A DNA stretch of 64,000 nt from Mesocentrotus franciscanus (taxonomy: Eukaryota; Echinodermata; Echinoidea; Camarodonta; Strongylocentrotidae). The notes under the pieces are model-generated. The model saw only the letters and a program-made list of their open reading frames with translations. It did not search any database and was not told where the DNA came from. The first letter of the stretch is position 1, and every line of letters begins with the position of its first letter. The DNA lies in contig CP137666.1 in the NCBI GenBank assembly GCA_037976565.1, positions 53,099,271 through 53,163,270 of the forward strand. The letters are read 5' to 3'. Made by a program: the position numbers and the translations under genes. This document shows positions 1-13,236 of the stretch, in pieces.

Positions 1-13
1 TAAGAAAAGTCAA

Positions 14-542
14 GGTCACAACCGGCCGTGCACCTCTCTGCGTCTGCACTACGACGGATTTCTTAGAAAATCATTGCGTCTAGCTGATGCACCCGACTGC
101 TCGTTTTTTAAGGCACGCAGAACACGCATAACAAGCGCCTGCAGGAGGTTTTTCGACTTGTCCAATAAAATAATCTCCGAGTGTAGCTACGTTTTTCGGT
201 GGACGCATGTGACACATGATGTCACTGTGCTTCCTTGCAAAACTCGCAAGGGCTTATTACGAGCGTTACGGCTACTTATGGTGGTCTATACGGAGCCGTA
301 TAGCGCGGTACACAGCTATAGACGGAGCCGTAAGACATCGCATGGCAGTTGCAAGACACCGGCATGGAGGTTGTGTGTTCACCGCAAGGATTCTTGCAGG
401 TATGGGGAAGTATATTTTTGAGGAGGGTGCAAGGCGCCCAAGAGGGATCGTAAGAAGGACGTGCGAATCGCAGAAGTTGGCCTACCACCCGACTGTAGCT
501 GCAGAAACGCACGTGCAAAGAGACGCATTCTGGGTTGTGACC
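14..542. mobile_element. Possible non-autonomous DNA transposon with terminal inverted repeats
   Basis: The ends carry the same 10 bases, GGTCACAACC, in inverted orientation (14-23 and 533-542). The next ~25 bases on each side are related but diverged (TGC-rich, CTCT, TGCAC/TGCG words). The interior is richer in GC than its surroundings and repeats the word ACGGAGCCGTA. Several overlapping open frames run through it in different directions, which fits a GC-rich non-coding element better than a gene. No target-site duplication was made out, so the exact ends are uncertain. The superfamily is not recognised. Confidence 0.4.
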
Positions 543-831
543 ATAGCATTAACGAATGGCATCCATATCCCAAGACTAAACACCACTTGTCTAATCATTT
601 CATTGTGGCAATAAACATCTTGATCTATAAATCTACTATGTAAAGTCCTTGATTATAAAGGGCACATGGGCCAAATGCCTATAAGTTCATATCAACATTC
701 TGACAATGTCTGAGATACAGTTGAATTGTTATTTCTCTCATAGAAAGTTTAGGATTTGAGAACGGGAAAAAATAATGTAGATGTTCAAAAGTATTCGAAA
801 CAAAATTATAACAAGTCAACGCAAAGCGTAG

Positions 832-1680
832 CATCCCCTCGCCTGGTACAAATGGCCTATATTTAGCAATTTTTGCATATTTAATGAGCTGTAACCTTTG
901 AACTTTGACGTACATACTCAACAACATTACTTACGTTATTGAAAGAAAACCACATTTTCGCATATATAATTAGGTATTTTCACATACTTAATGACCTTTG
1001 AACTTTGACCTTCGACCTACATACTCCGAAATCGAACTTAGGCTGTATTTTGATACCATGTACCTTCATATTAAATTTCATTAAAATCCATCAAACATTA
1101 CTAAAGTTATCGACCGGAAACCAAATTTTCGAATACATAATTAGCTTTTTTTCGCATATTTAACGAACTATGACCTTAGACCTTCATACTCCGAAATCGA
1201 ACTTAGCCTGTGTTTTGATACCATGTACCTTTATATCAAATTTCATTAAAATCCGTCAAACATTACTAAAGTTATCGAACGGAAACCAGATTAGCTTTTC
1301 TTCGTATATTTAAAGAGATATGACGTTTGACCTTTGACCTACATACTCCAAAATCGAACTTAGGCTGTGTTTTGATACCATGTACCTTCATATCAAATTT
1401 CATTAAAATCCGTCAAATATTACTAAAGTTATCGAACGGAAACCAGGCAGATTTTTTTCGCATATTGAATGAGCTATGACCTTTGACCTTTCATCTACAT
1501 ACTCCGAAATCGAACTTAGGCTGTGTTTTGATACCATGTACCTTCATATCAAATTTCATTAAAATCCGTCAATCATTACTAAAGTTATCGAACGGAAACC
1601 AGATTTGTTACCGAAGGACGGACGGAAGGACGGACGGCAGCGTTACTATATGACCTCCGACTTCGTCGGCGAGGGGATAA
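832..1680. mobile_element. TIR element carrying ~160-bp internal tandem repeats
   Basis: CATCCCCTCGCC at 832-843 is matched inverted by GGCGAGGGGAT at 1669-1679, suggesting short terminal inverted repeats. Between them a unit of about 156-165 bp recurs. The word ACCATGTA starts at 1055, 1220, 1377 and 1533, each time preceded by a TTTGACC..CATACTCC block and followed by TCATTAAAATCCGTCAA. A degraded extra unit lies to the left. A GGAC-rich tract (1615-1637) sits just inside the right end. Elements of this build (short TIRs, central tandem repeats) are known from marine invertebrates; membership in a named family is inference. No coding capacity was seen. Confidence 0.6.
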
Positions 1681-3015
1681 ATATGTACAATATTGATATA
1701 GGCCTATTCACAATAAATAGAATAATTACATCATTTTTTTTCAATGTATGAACATCTCTAAAATCACAAATATCCCCTCAACGAGTTTCGGGAAAGATAT
1801 TTCAAAGAAATTCCATGAACATGTCACCATGCACCAAAACTCCTGTAATCTGTTTCTCATAGCCTCTAAATTGATATACTTGTCAACAAGATCTATTTTT
1901 TTAATGAATAGTACCTTTAATATGCATAGAAATACGAGATTTTTTCGTTTACAGTTCTTTTACGTTAATCTTTCTACAAATGATTGACTCATGAATTAAG
2001 TGCTATCCATAAGTAAAGAAATGCAATACGTGCAGAATTCACACATCTCTGCTCTGTACATGGTATAAGTAAGCATATTCAAAAGGATGCATTGCAAATC
2101 GCATACCGCATGTAGACTCTAATGCCACCGCCGAAATTGAAACGACTTTGGCATAAACTCATTTGCGGTGTCCACAGCAATAAACGAAATGAGCTGTAAA
2201 GCTTATACCCGATGTACTTTCATAGAATTTTGAGCGCGAACAATCCATCTCCTAAAAGGATGCTTTTCATCTCCTAAATGGAGAGAACTTTCCCCTCACA
2301 TATTTTATCGTGAGTATGTACTTGGCGTACCCAACACAAGTTTTACTTTTCGCATTTTCGTCTGTTTTTTGAAGTAATTATTGTACTCTTTACTGAGAAT
2401 TATTAACATTTTATCGTTTATGTAAAAGAATTAAAGGTGAATTTCAAATCAAATTATAAAAAAAGATGATACAACTAAAGCTAATCTCAATTTCTAACAT
2501 AAAAATGAAATTAGACGAACTAACTTTTAATATTGCTTTTCAAAACCACGGTCTACCTTCTTAGATTTGTAAACAAAGTTATCGGTATATATTCACCGTT
2601 CCACCGTTTTCCATCAGTCCATATGAACTATGAGAGGTAAGAAAGACTCGTAATTCTTTCACCGGCGTGCTAATGACCATAACAGACCTAATAAGTTTAC
2701 ACCTGCTTGAAAGCACGAATAGAACAATAACCGATTAATCTTATTCAAGCAGTTAATTCGATCGTGCTAAAAGAAAAGATTAGGACTGGTGGTCTACACA
2801 CCTTTCCGCGTATGAACTGAATTAGACTTCAGCATAAATTAATTTATACCAGTCTCTGGGCATGCACTGCCTACAGGTTTTATGGAATGTACTCTAAATT
2901 ATTTTCTTTGAAAAATATTTAATTGCCATGCAGGAGGTCTTCCCCCCCCCTTGAATTTGAACTGTTTTATCGCACATAATGGGTGAAAATTTCTTATGAG
3001 ATTAAATTGGTGGGG

Positions 3016-3034
3016 TCTCTCTTACCCCTTCTCT

Positions 3035-3068
<34 letters not shown>

Positions 3069-3158
3069 TACTTAATTTTTCTCTTTCTCTCCCTCTCTCT
3101 CACTCACAAAAACACACACACTCACCGTTTCCCTCCCCCTCTCTCTCTCTCTCTCTCG
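3016..3158. repeat. (TC)n / (CA)n microsatellite
   Basis: Runs of CT dinucleotides (about 3030-3056 and 3138-3158) are separated by CA dinucleotide runs around 3057-3070 and 3107-3124. Confidence 0.9.
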
Positions 3159-3959
3159 CCTCGGGGTTACAGCAGGATGTAAAGTCCCCGAGAGCCAGTA
3201 TAGAAACAGCTATGCTTCGAATATTAAAGCAGTCGATATATCTTTTATATACCGAATTCACAACAAAATCTACAAAGAATTCTTACCTTATCCTTTTCTG
3301 GAGTAAAGACTGGTTAAAACATCACAGAAAATCTGAGACACTGTCTGTAAATCTGCGCTGGAAAGTTGCCTGAAAAAGGCTGAATATTACGATCATTTGG
3401 GAATCCCACACACACTGCACTGTATTGGTATGCGCGCTCGCACAAAGAAACTTTTTACACGTAAACCAATGGGGATCTCGCCAAAATTTATTTATGCAGC
3501 CAGTTAACCGGGGCATGCGGTCGTATTTTAAAAGACTATTGACCGATAGGCGGGCATGCGGGCATTTTTTTAAAGACTATTGACTGGTAGGCGGGCATGG
3601 CTAAAATCACGACTCCAATTTCGACCAATCAGATGGCTAGATTTCTAAAGAGAGATATATAATGTTTTATAATCATCTTGATAATAATTCAACTCGCATG
3701 ATGTGAAACACTGATATTATCATAATACTTCGATCTATTAATTTTCTTTTGAGCTATTAATTTACTTTTTTATACTTATAATATTGCAGGCAAGTGTTTT
3801 TTCATGTTCATGTGAACCTTATTTCCGCACTCGAGGCTCTATGCCATCTTGCTCTATGCATACTTTAGGAAGTTCCTATCTACTTGAGATCGCACGATGG
3901 CTTGGGTAAGACCCCAAAAAAAAAAAAAAAAAAAATGTGTTTTCATAATTGATCTCGCA

Positions 3960-4124
3960 TCTTCCCTTTTCTCTGTTATTTGTTTGTGTCCTGTCCATCT
4001 CTCTCTCTCTTTTCTCCTTTTTCTTCTTCTTATTTTTCTTGTCAATCTACTTCTTTGTCTCTGTACTTTCTCCCCTCTCTTTTTTGTCTCTATTCAGTTC
4101 TTCCTCTCTCTCTTCCTCTCTCTG

Positions 4125-4156
<32 letters not shown>

Positions 4157-4460
4157 GCTCTTTCTCTCCACCTCTTTCGGTATGTTTCTTTCACATTTTT
4201 ATATCATACTATCCCTCTCATTATTTTGCCTGATTTCACTACTTTCTCTTTGTGTTTTCTCTCTTTCTCTGTCTTCTCCCTTTTCTTTCTCATTTCTTTT
4301 CTCTTTCTATCTCTCCCCCTTCTCATATCCCCATTCTCTCCCTCCTTTTTCCCCCCCTCTCTCTCTCCCTCTCACTCTTTTATTCTGTCTTATCTAAAAT
4401 CTCTTTCTCTTTCTCTATATTTGTTATCTCTCTATCGTTCTCTCTTTCAATTTATTGTTA
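3960..4460. repeat. Long polypyrimidine (C/T) tract
   Basis: About 500 bases consist almost entirely of C and T, with a pure (CT)n core near 4133-4156. Imperfect interruptions suggest an old, expanded microsatellite. Confidence 0.85.
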
Positions 4461-6933
4461 TGTTCGTTATCTTATTTATTATTAATATATATTTATTATA
4501 GGTTATTGTTTAAAATACTACAATGAGGTACATTCATAATATTTCATTCCCATTGTGCAACACTACACGACACGTTTGGTGCAAAAGCACCATTTCCACT
4601 GAGTCATTAAGTTCATTGAAAGGAAATCACGCTTTTTTTCTAAACACTCCGCTCGCTTGCAATTCGGAAGACATTCAAGACATATCACTTCAACACAGCC
4701 AGGCCCGTTCTAGCTAAGCCAAACGAGATGACAGAGTGTTTGCATGGATGCAATGAAAGAAAGTAATATGAGAAAGGGTCTTAATGGGTCCAAGGTTATG
4801 GCTCTCATTACCCCTGACTCGTCTCATCCATGTGATGATAGCAGGGCAGGGACGTGTGCGGGGAGAAGACATATCCAAGATAAGTCGAGAAGATGCGGCA
4901 AGCTTTGATTTCGTCACCCATCAGCCTCCCCCTACCCTCATCCAGGCAGGAAGGTATAAAGATTCCATTGGGATAGAGACATTTACGTAATACCGCCCTT
5001 TAAAGCGATGAGTAAGATATTTTAGCGTACACGACCATACGCAGTTGGAGTGGCATTTATTCGGAGAGCCCTCTCTACCTTCTGTACAAGAAGTAGTTCA
5101 AAAGAAGCAATGAGTGAATAATGCATCCTCATGAAATAGTCAATGTATACGATATAATTGCACTCTAAAACTAAAGTGTTATATATTTAAAAGGGCAATG
5201 GTGTGATAGCGTTTTTCATAATACGTCTTAATTTTTTTTTTTGCTGGATCAAACAAAATAGAAGCTGTATCAAGAAAATGAAAGTATAAATCTATACCAT
5301 TTTGAAAACGCATTCATACCCCGTCCTTTTCAAATATTTATTTAAAGCTTTAATTTTATAGTGTAATGTTTGGATGTAGATTGAGAAGGTTTTTCTCAAC
5401 ACCTCTAATTCACCTCTCCTTCTCAGATGCTTTCATAATTCGAGTAAATTTTTGTTATGCCTTTGATCTCATTTCATTTGATCTCCCCGCAGCCCATCAA
5501 AAAATTATTACACTTCGGATACAAATAACTTTTGTCGGAAAAATTTGCATATGCACAAACTATCTGCAAATTAAACTTAACATCAAGGACAATATGTTAT
5601 GAGGTTAACCTCCATTTTAGAAAATACAGTCACAAAATGACAGATGCTATATGTCAAATATGATCACTTTTATTGGGGTCTTAATGAACTTGATTCCATA
5701 TAGGATTGCATACTTTTTGATTTTTATTATTTCAACCGAGTCTTCCTAATTTTAACCATTGGAGTGATATACGAGGTATAATGAATGAACATGAACATTG
5801 ACTGCAAATTGCAGTACGTACATGTGAAATCGTGTAATTATTTCATGTGAAATTTGGAAATCAATGATAATCTTGAACCTTGAAACTAGAAGCAGTCACT
5901 GATATAAACAGGCGCATCTAATATCTCGAGTAATAACTGATGAATCATTCAGATAGGACGCCTAGTTGGGCACGTTTTGAACAAGCCCTTATGTTTTCCT
6001 TTTTGTCATGTTTATTTTTCTAGCTATAATGCCCAATACAAGCATTTTCGCTTCATCCCGAACGAAAGAATGCGAATTTCTGAAATGATGTAAATTATGT
6101 TCTTGCGACTTTAATTGCGAAAAGCGTATATTAAAAAGATCACGTCGTATTTCCTTATTATTTTAGCACCTGATGTGGAGATTTTCACGACCTTCAAGAC
6201 CACATGCACTCCCCGCTGTGACTTCATCTTCTGGCTTTTCAGCAATACATCCCTCATGTGCTTCTAAATTATCTTTGTTTTAAAAAAAGAACGCAACTGG
6301 TCTTCTAATGAGAGTGGATGTGCTCTCCTAATGCATCTTATTAGGGATGAACATACCGTAATATCAGTCATGATTCGACCAGGAATTGTTTCTTAGCATG
6401 GTGCAGCTCGCTAAACCAGATTATACATTGTAATGCCTCTCTTATCAAGAAAATAATTTTTAATGGAAACGGAAATGTTCTTCGTTTAGACTGGTAACTT
6501 AAAGTACGGGTACGATCAAAAAGCTCTTTGTCTTTATTTAGTTTAGGTAGTAAGATTACAAGTAACATCAAAATATGGCCTGATTCTATATGACATTGGT
6601 GTAGAAGCGCAATGTTATACTGTTTAAGCTTAAAGGTATGTGTAATCCATTTGGTCAAATTACAACAATTTAAAGCTTGATATTTGTTCGGCTCCACAAT
6701 AATTATATATCATCATTCAGGTACACATTTCAAAGTCACTTTTTTTTTTTTACTCATCTCTATTTAGCTTTTGAATAAAAGAATTTCATGAACTTAAGTG
6801 GATGGATATCTTTTCACTTTCAGTCATATTTCACATTTTTAATGTCTAATGAAAGGAAGGTTTTAAGTAAAGTGATTATAATTTTGGGCCTAAAAGAGAA
6901 CTCGGGCTATTTCATACCTTGCTTTTTCACAGT

Positions 6934-7424
6934 CATCTGGCAAGAATGTAGTCCAACTATTATCTGAAAAGAAGAATTGTGAATCAGTACCTTTCCTCTA
7001 TAATAGCTTTCCTTTATCATATTTGAACTATAATATAATGATGAGACGGAAAATCTAGATACTTCTGTGGAGTGCTATAAAGTGTGAAGGAATAAATCAT
7101 CTGGCAAGAATGTAGTCCAACTATTATCTGAAAAGAAGAAATTGTGAATCAGTACCTTTCCTCTATAATAGCTTTCCTTTATCATATTTGAACTATAATA
7201 TAATGATGAGACGGAAAATCTAGATACTTCTGTGGAGTGCTATAAATTGTGAAGGAATAAATCATCTGGCAAGAATGTAGTCCAACTATTATCTGAAAAG
7301 AAGAATTGTGAATCAGTACCTTTCCTCTATAATAGCTTTCCTTTATCATATTTGAACTATAATATAATGATGAGACGGAAAATCTAGATACTTCTGTGGA
7401 GTGCTATAAAGTGTGAAGGAATAA
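6934..7424. repeat. Three near-identical tandem copies of a 164-bp unit
   Basis: The word CATCTGGCAAGAATGTAG starts at 6934, 7098 and 7263, giving a period of 164-165 bases. The three copies differ at only a few places by eye; copy 2 has one extra A in its AAGAAGAAATTG segment and one AAATTGTGAAGG variant. Each ends with GTGTGAAGGAATAA or a close form. No open frame runs through it. The near-identity indicates a very recent local triplication, or an assembly artefact. Confidence 0.95.
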
Positions 7425-10400
7425 GAAAAATGAGCAAAAAATTCCCAAAACAACTACCGAGAAGAACAGAAAGGTAGTTAAGTTCCCAAACGTCTAAAAA
7501 ACGATCCTTAAAAATAGATATCATTTAAAATGTATTTCGCGATCAATGACAGGATTCTCGTGGTAAAAAAAAAACGCAAAGTTATGAATGATTCTTAATA
7601 AAGAGTATTCTTATTTTTCAGATTTTTGGAGTGTACAACGCATGTAAACATGGGGTGAAAGCAAATGGATTTAGGCCTAACTCTTCATAACGCAAAAACT
7701 CTTGCCACTGTTTTTTAAATCCAAACGACAATGATTTGCTCAACAGACATTCCCATACATGCACACTTTGGAAGAGTATATGGCGTCCACCGGTGAAACC
7801 TAAAACCACAATTCATGACGTCATCCTGTTATCGCTTCTAGGAAAACTCTCCCTGAAGGAAAAACAAAATGGATGACAATTAAAGCAGCAATGGTCCCCC
7901 CCTAACAGCAGTACATCATGCGATTTTCGCCTTTTACCCTCATAGATGGATAGAATTTCAACCAGTCTCGGTAATAGAGACGTTTATAACGATCGTAATA
8001 GACTGAACACGAGGTAGCATTCTGGCGCCTCTTCTTACATTCTTATGCATGACCCAGTTTCTTGTTTTGATTTTTGCACAATGGGCCTTAAGTGTGTAAC
8101 GCACAAGGGTGGACAATTTGGGGAAACCAAAAAAGTGATGATGCATTTACGGTTAATTAATGACCTAATGAATTAATGTTGATTAATGAATTGATGGTTC
8201 GATTTAATGATAATGACTGAATGATAAACCATAATGGAAACAACACAAAATTGAAACTCTACCAGTAATGATGTACAGGCTAATACTTTAAAAGATGGAT
8301 TAGAATATACTTTTTTTTTTAAAGACAGCAAATGATAGGTGTAAGTTTTATAGGAATCACAGCCAATAGCCTTTCACAAACTTTGTCCTTTTTTCGACGC
8401 AGTGCTTACGAACTCTCCCCTGACGATGCAATGTCACTAAAATAAGCGAATAAAAGAAAATCAGAGGTGAAGATCATCCATGAAAATTAAATCCCATCAA
8501 TGAAAAACTTACGTTCGTTAATGGATTACAAGGGAAGATGAGATGGAGATAATGAAATTCCTTAGTTACCCCGAACATGGGAAAGTGAATGCAAGATCAA
8601 GGTTGATGTGCACAGAGCAAGAAAGGGGAAGTGAAAAAGAGAAAGAGAAAGAAAGAAAGACGTTTTCATGAAAGAAAGGGGGAATTAGAGAAGTGTAGAA
8701 ATACAAACAAACGAAAAGAAGGAAAAGAAGAAGAAGAAAATGAAAAATAAGAAGAAGGAAAAATGAAAGAAACAAAACATAAATATATTGGAAAGGTATA
8801 TGAAGTACAAAGTACAATGATCAGTTACAAGAATTAAAAAAACTTCCGTATACAAACAGTTCCATTGTCGTTATCATCATAATACAATCACAATATAAAA
8901 GAAGAACAATTACTACAAGGAAATAAAGATAGAGAGTATCAGCATGCATGTATGAAGTCCTATATACAGACGGAGAAAGGAAGGGACAAAGTGGATTCTC
9001 GAGAAATAGAGGGGGAAGAGAAAGAGGAGAAGAGGAGAGAGAGAGGGGGGAGAGGGGGAGTGAGAGGGGGAGAGAGGATGAGAGGGGAAAGGGGGATATG
9101 AGAGAGAGAGAGAGAGAGAGAGAGGGGGAGAGAGAGAGAGAATGAGAGAGAGAGAGAGGGGGGAGTCTCAGGATAGAACCAGATAAATAGAACCATGCAG
9201 GGAAATACGAAACAGGGAGAGCGAAAGATGGAGAGAGAGGGGGAGTAGAGGTACAGAGAAAAACAGCGGGAGAAGCATAAAGGAGATAATTATAGAGGAA
9301 GTGAAATGCACATAACGCACTTTACAAGTCCTGTGTTCGAGTGTACCACATACTTCTGTAGCAAATCGTGAATAATATTGTAACTATCTCGCTTTGATAA
9401 TGGTACTTGAGCATCTTGGAGTGTTTTTCTACCTCAAAGACCACCATAAATTTGCATCAAGCTCATCGTCACTGAATAATGTGCATTCTCAGGCTAGAGC
9501 GAGCCTTGCCTGAGAACTTTAACTGCATAATGAAATAGAGTCATCCATTTTGGGTTTGAGGAATGAAATGAAGCAATGTTCCTTAATTAACTTGGCCTCC
9601 TCACTTTACGTACATGCCACTTCAAACCTCATACAGAGTGCATATATTAAAAAGTGTAAATATTACTTTAAAAAAATAAAAAGTCTGATGAGTTGCTACT
9701 TTAAGCCAGAACTGGACTGGAGTTAGATAATTATTATACATTTTTCCAAGTTCACATTATACACATATCCTACAAAAAAAATCAATTCAAACAATGTGAA
9801 TAAAACACCAAGTCAGAACAACCGGAATATACATGTATATATCACTCGGGTCAAGTTTGTTATCCGTTTCCTTAAAACATGTAAAATACGCGTTCTGTTG
9901 ATTCACAATGCAGACATAGGATCTGGATGTCTCACCAAAAAGAGAGGGTCATTTTTTATGTCATGTATATTAATTCCAGACGAGATGGCGTGCCCCCTTT
10001 CCTGCTTTTTCAAATGACAATTTATTGCACTCTATTATACAACAAAGACGATTACCCCTTTAACTTTCGCATTGATCCGATGGACCAGTGTGGCAATGTG
10101 AATTATATTATGTGATACCCGTAGGTCGATGCATGGACCTACTTGAGTTGATAAAGCTCTAGATAGTTCAAATCATGGACAACTGTACTTAAGACTCAAA
10201 GTCCGTCCAAATCTTTTCGACCTTTCATGTTTGCACACCAATTAGGTGTACCAGTTTCTTGTTCAACTTACGCTATGATTGTTGCCCCATATTGTACTAC
10301 TGATCTTTGCTCTCTGTTCAATTATAAATGGTAAATATAAACAAAATCAAAGATTACAATGGGGCAAGTCCAAGATATTATGTCCTTAACGTTACCAAAC

Positions 10401-10984
10401 CCCATACAAGAAGATGTTAGCATATCTGACCAATACTCTATATATGTACATAATTCTTTGCTATTTTTGATTTAATTTCTTCAAGCAAAGGGAGAGGAAA
10501 ATCAATTATTCAAGGAGTTCTGTTGACCGTTGTGAATCCCGCCTGACTGTCTCCTCGTCTTAAGATTGTCCGAGTCTAGTTACATCTAATGCTACATGTA
10601 CTGTGATCCAAAACATTTGATTAATGGATTATTCAGAGTGGCATAGATACGAGGGGCACGTGCTCCCTAAATTGAGTAACCCCCTCCCCCCCAAAAAAAA
10701 ATAATAATAATAATAATCAGGTGAACCGAAAACGGCTAAAACAATACTATAAGGGCGGAAACATTAACAATTCTACAATCTACATTGTAGAATGGGTGTA
10801 ATTGTAACAAATTTTCCCGAGTTGAGGAAAGCAGAGCTAAGTGTACAGTTAACAACTAAATTATTCGTACCCCTTGTAAATTAAGACCTTGTTCCAAAGT
10901 CTATTTTTCACATAACTTGTTTTTATTTAATTGATAAGGGTATGAATAAATTAGTTCTTAATTGTATGTGTTTTTGTTTGCTTT
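7425..10984. other. Gene-free stretch with GA-rich tracts
   Basis: No gene was supported. Purine-rich sequence occupies 8620-8775 and 8970-9290, the latter with pure (GA)n runs near 9100-9140. The rest is AT-rich unique-looking sequence without long open frames or splice-bounded exons that I could defend. Confidence 0.6.
8970..9290. repeat. GA-rich microsatellite region
   Basis: Purine-only sequence dominated by AG dinucleotides, with pure runs around 9100-9124 and 9128-9158, and GGGG interruptions. Confidence 0.9.
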
Positions 10985-11172
10985 TCTATTGTATACAACT
11001 CCTTGGATTGATTTTGTGTCGTAAATCACTGCAAGAGATAGTACCCAATTACTTCAATTGGGATTAGAGTGGCAATGCCTTGCCAAATGACATTAGTTTC
11101 GTGGCTCGGGCTCGAACCGCGAACCATTTAATCCACAATCGGGCGATCTATCGGCTAGACAACAAAACCTCT
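10985..11172 (-). mobile_element. tRNA-derived SINE fragment (minus strand)
   Basis: Read on the minus strand, the right end is a tRNA-like head. Its B-box, GGTTCGAGCCC, is the reverse complement of 11108-11118, and an A-box-like TCTAGCCGATAG lies upstream of it. The body that follows contains ACTAATGTCATTTGGCAAGGC and AATTGGGTAC, which match the body of the full SINE at 12,882-13,236 by eye. This copy looks shortened at its 3' side. It is not a functional tRNA gene: the acceptor ends do not pair well and SINE body sequence follows directly. Confidence 0.65.
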
Positions 11173-11588
11173 CTCTAGATAAGGAACATCATTTTAATTG
11201 CTTACTACATAACACGACTTTGCGTTTTGCATTGTAATATGAAAATAGATGGTTTAGACTGAACAGGATTGATCTTAACACACCATTATCGACTGTAATA
11301 ACAGTCGACGTGCCGGCTGTCTGGAATGACACTTCTACAGAGACATAATATAATTATGTGGATATTATCCATCTACTCCTACATGTTATCTATGCAAATG
11401 AGGATCAGGTTGTAGGGTAAAACACCAGTTTGAAATTGCCAGTAAAATCAGTTTTTACATATTTTAATATTGTTTAAAGAGTTATTATAGACTGACTGTT
11501 TTTTTCTTCTCATGACAATATAAATCTGACTAGTATTGCGTATATGTTATTGCATTGAATGTGGTTCGGTGCTTGACAGGATCGACAC

Positions 11589-11880
11589 GAGAGAGAGAGA
11601 GAGAGAAAGAGAGGGGGAGATAGAGAATGGCAGAGAGAGACAGAGGGAGAGACGAAGAGAAAGAGGATTGCATGAGACTTACAGTTGAGAGAAAGAGAGG
11701 GAGAATAAAAAAGTAAGTGAGAAGGAATAATAGCATCATAAATGGAAGCAAGGGAGAAAGAAAAAGAGGAATATTATTTTAAAGACTATGGGGCAGGAAT
11801 AGAGAGAGAGAGAGAGAGAGGGGGGGTAAGGGTTTGAAGGGAATGAGGAGAAATAGAGAGAGAGAAGAGAGAGTTAGTGT
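11589..11880. repeat. GA-rich microsatellite region
   Basis: Imperfect (GA)n sequence with pure runs near 11590-11606 and 11801-11820. Open frames on the complementary strand give only Ser/Leu-rich repeat products. Confidence 0.85.
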
Positions 11881-12281
11881 GTAAAGGAAGGTATGATAGT
11901 GGCGTTAGGCGAAATGGAAAAGGTGAATGTTGAATAAATAGGCAACATTACTATAGGATTCCGCCTCAAACTGAATTCTCATGGGATGATGTTCAACGCC
12001 AGATCTTTGATTTATAGGAATGGAGATCATTTGTGACAGTTTCTGACTCTCTGATCGGATAGTCTTTAGGTCATAAATACAGATAATAATGGCAAATGAA
12101 AAAGAAAGCCCTCGAAAGGTGGATTTCAGCGATAAAGACTAGCTTCAGGAAAAGACACTGAAAAATCTGTTGATCACATTCATTAGCATACAATAGAAAA
12201 TAACAAGAAATAAGACACCCATAACTCATCTCACTCAACAAAATGACGCACAATGATAAATTCCAGGCAAATTTTAATGGG

Positions 12282-12325
12282 AAACACACACACACGCACA
12301 CGCACGCACACACACACACACACAA
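12282..12325. repeat. (CA)n microsatellite
   Basis: CA dinucleotide run with occasional CG steps (ACACGCACAC), inside otherwise AT-rich sequence. Confidence 0.9.
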
Positions 12326-12881
12326 ACACAAAACCGGTAAGGAGAATAGTATAGTTTTATGAGTCTTGTGCAATCGACTTCTTTTTATTGAAACGAGTTT
12401 TGCAACTAATCAATATTATTTTCATTCAAACGTTTTGCACAGGTTGTATGCATTATTATGATGATGACATGATGATAATTTATCAGGAAGTCTTTCTAGA
12501 GGTAATAATGCATTTATTTCGATTCATGTGAAATGATTTTCGTTCTCATTTTTTTTTCATTCTCCTCGCAGGATGATGATTAACATTTAGATGAGGGAAG
12601 TTCATTTACATGAATTTTATTCCTACTTCTGTGCAAATAATCCTAAAATCATATAGTGATGGGTAACAATGATTTCAATGGAAGTCCATAAAAACATTGT
12701 AACCATCCATATAATCTGTCTTCCTATCACATTGGACTGATTTTCAATATATTTTCAATTTTACGCATAGTACCTATGCATGTGAAGAAAATAAATTTCC
12801 CATTTGCCATTTATGGACAATACACTATTAAACGCCGATTGAATAGGATATATTATTGCCGATTGAATGATAACCAAGCAG

Positions 12882-13236
12882 AGGTGTCGTGGTCGAGTGG
12901 ATATGCCACCGGACTGTGGATCACAAGGTCCACGGTTCAAGTCCCGCCGCGGCACTAATGTCCTTTGGCAAGACATCGATCTACATTTGCCACTCTCCAC
13001 CCAGGTGTTAAATGGGTACCCGGTAGGATGCGTAAGTTAATGTGGTTAGATGAGCAAGTGTGCGCTTGTAAAAATGACGCCTGGCTGGAATGCTCCCCAG
13101 GGAGTGGAGAATGTGCATACATTGTGTGCGGGTAAGCCTGAATCCGATGACTGGTGTAATAATATATATCTGTAAAGCGCTTTGAGAGGGCCTGCGGTCC
13201 TGAACAGTGCTATATACGAACGAACTATTATTATTA
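12882..13236 (+). mobile_element. tRNA-derived SINE, apparently full length
   Basis: The head has RNA polymerase III promoter boxes at the expected spacing: A-box TGGTCGAGTGG (12890-12900) and B-box GGTTCAAGTCC (12934-12944). A ~230-bp body follows, containing GGTGTTAAATGGGTACCCGG and the segment TGTAAAGCGCTTTGAGAG near 13171. The tail is (ATT)n, ending about 13236. This is the standard layout of a tRNA-head SINE. Related fragments occur at 10,985-11,172, 25,300-25,745 and 45,962-46,047, so the family is dispersed in this genome. The two short open frames over it are meaningless. Confidence 0.85.

Larger units (their letters stand above)
1681..6933. other. Gene-free stretch with low-complexity tracts
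   Basis: No gene could be supported here. The stretch is AT-rich with scattered stops in all frames. It holds a mixed TC/CA microsatellite (3016-3158), a poly-A run (3915-3934) and a polypyrimidine tract of about 500 bases (3960-4460). The long open frames over that tract encode only Ser/Leu/Phe-rich simple-repeat products and are not believed. Confidence 0.6.

Noticed and set aside
3897..4501. Overlapping long frames of 166-173 codons rich in Ser, Leu and Phe
   Set aside because: They exist because a pure C/T tract contains no stop codons; all frames are open at once.
6934..7424. CRISPR-like direct repeats
   Set aside because: The units are contiguous 164-bp copies without spacers, in a eukaryotic context.
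12882..12955. Functional tRNA gene
   Set aside because: A- and B-boxes are present, but the anticodon arm and acceptor stem pair poorly and the sequence continues into a SINE body with an (ATT)n tail.
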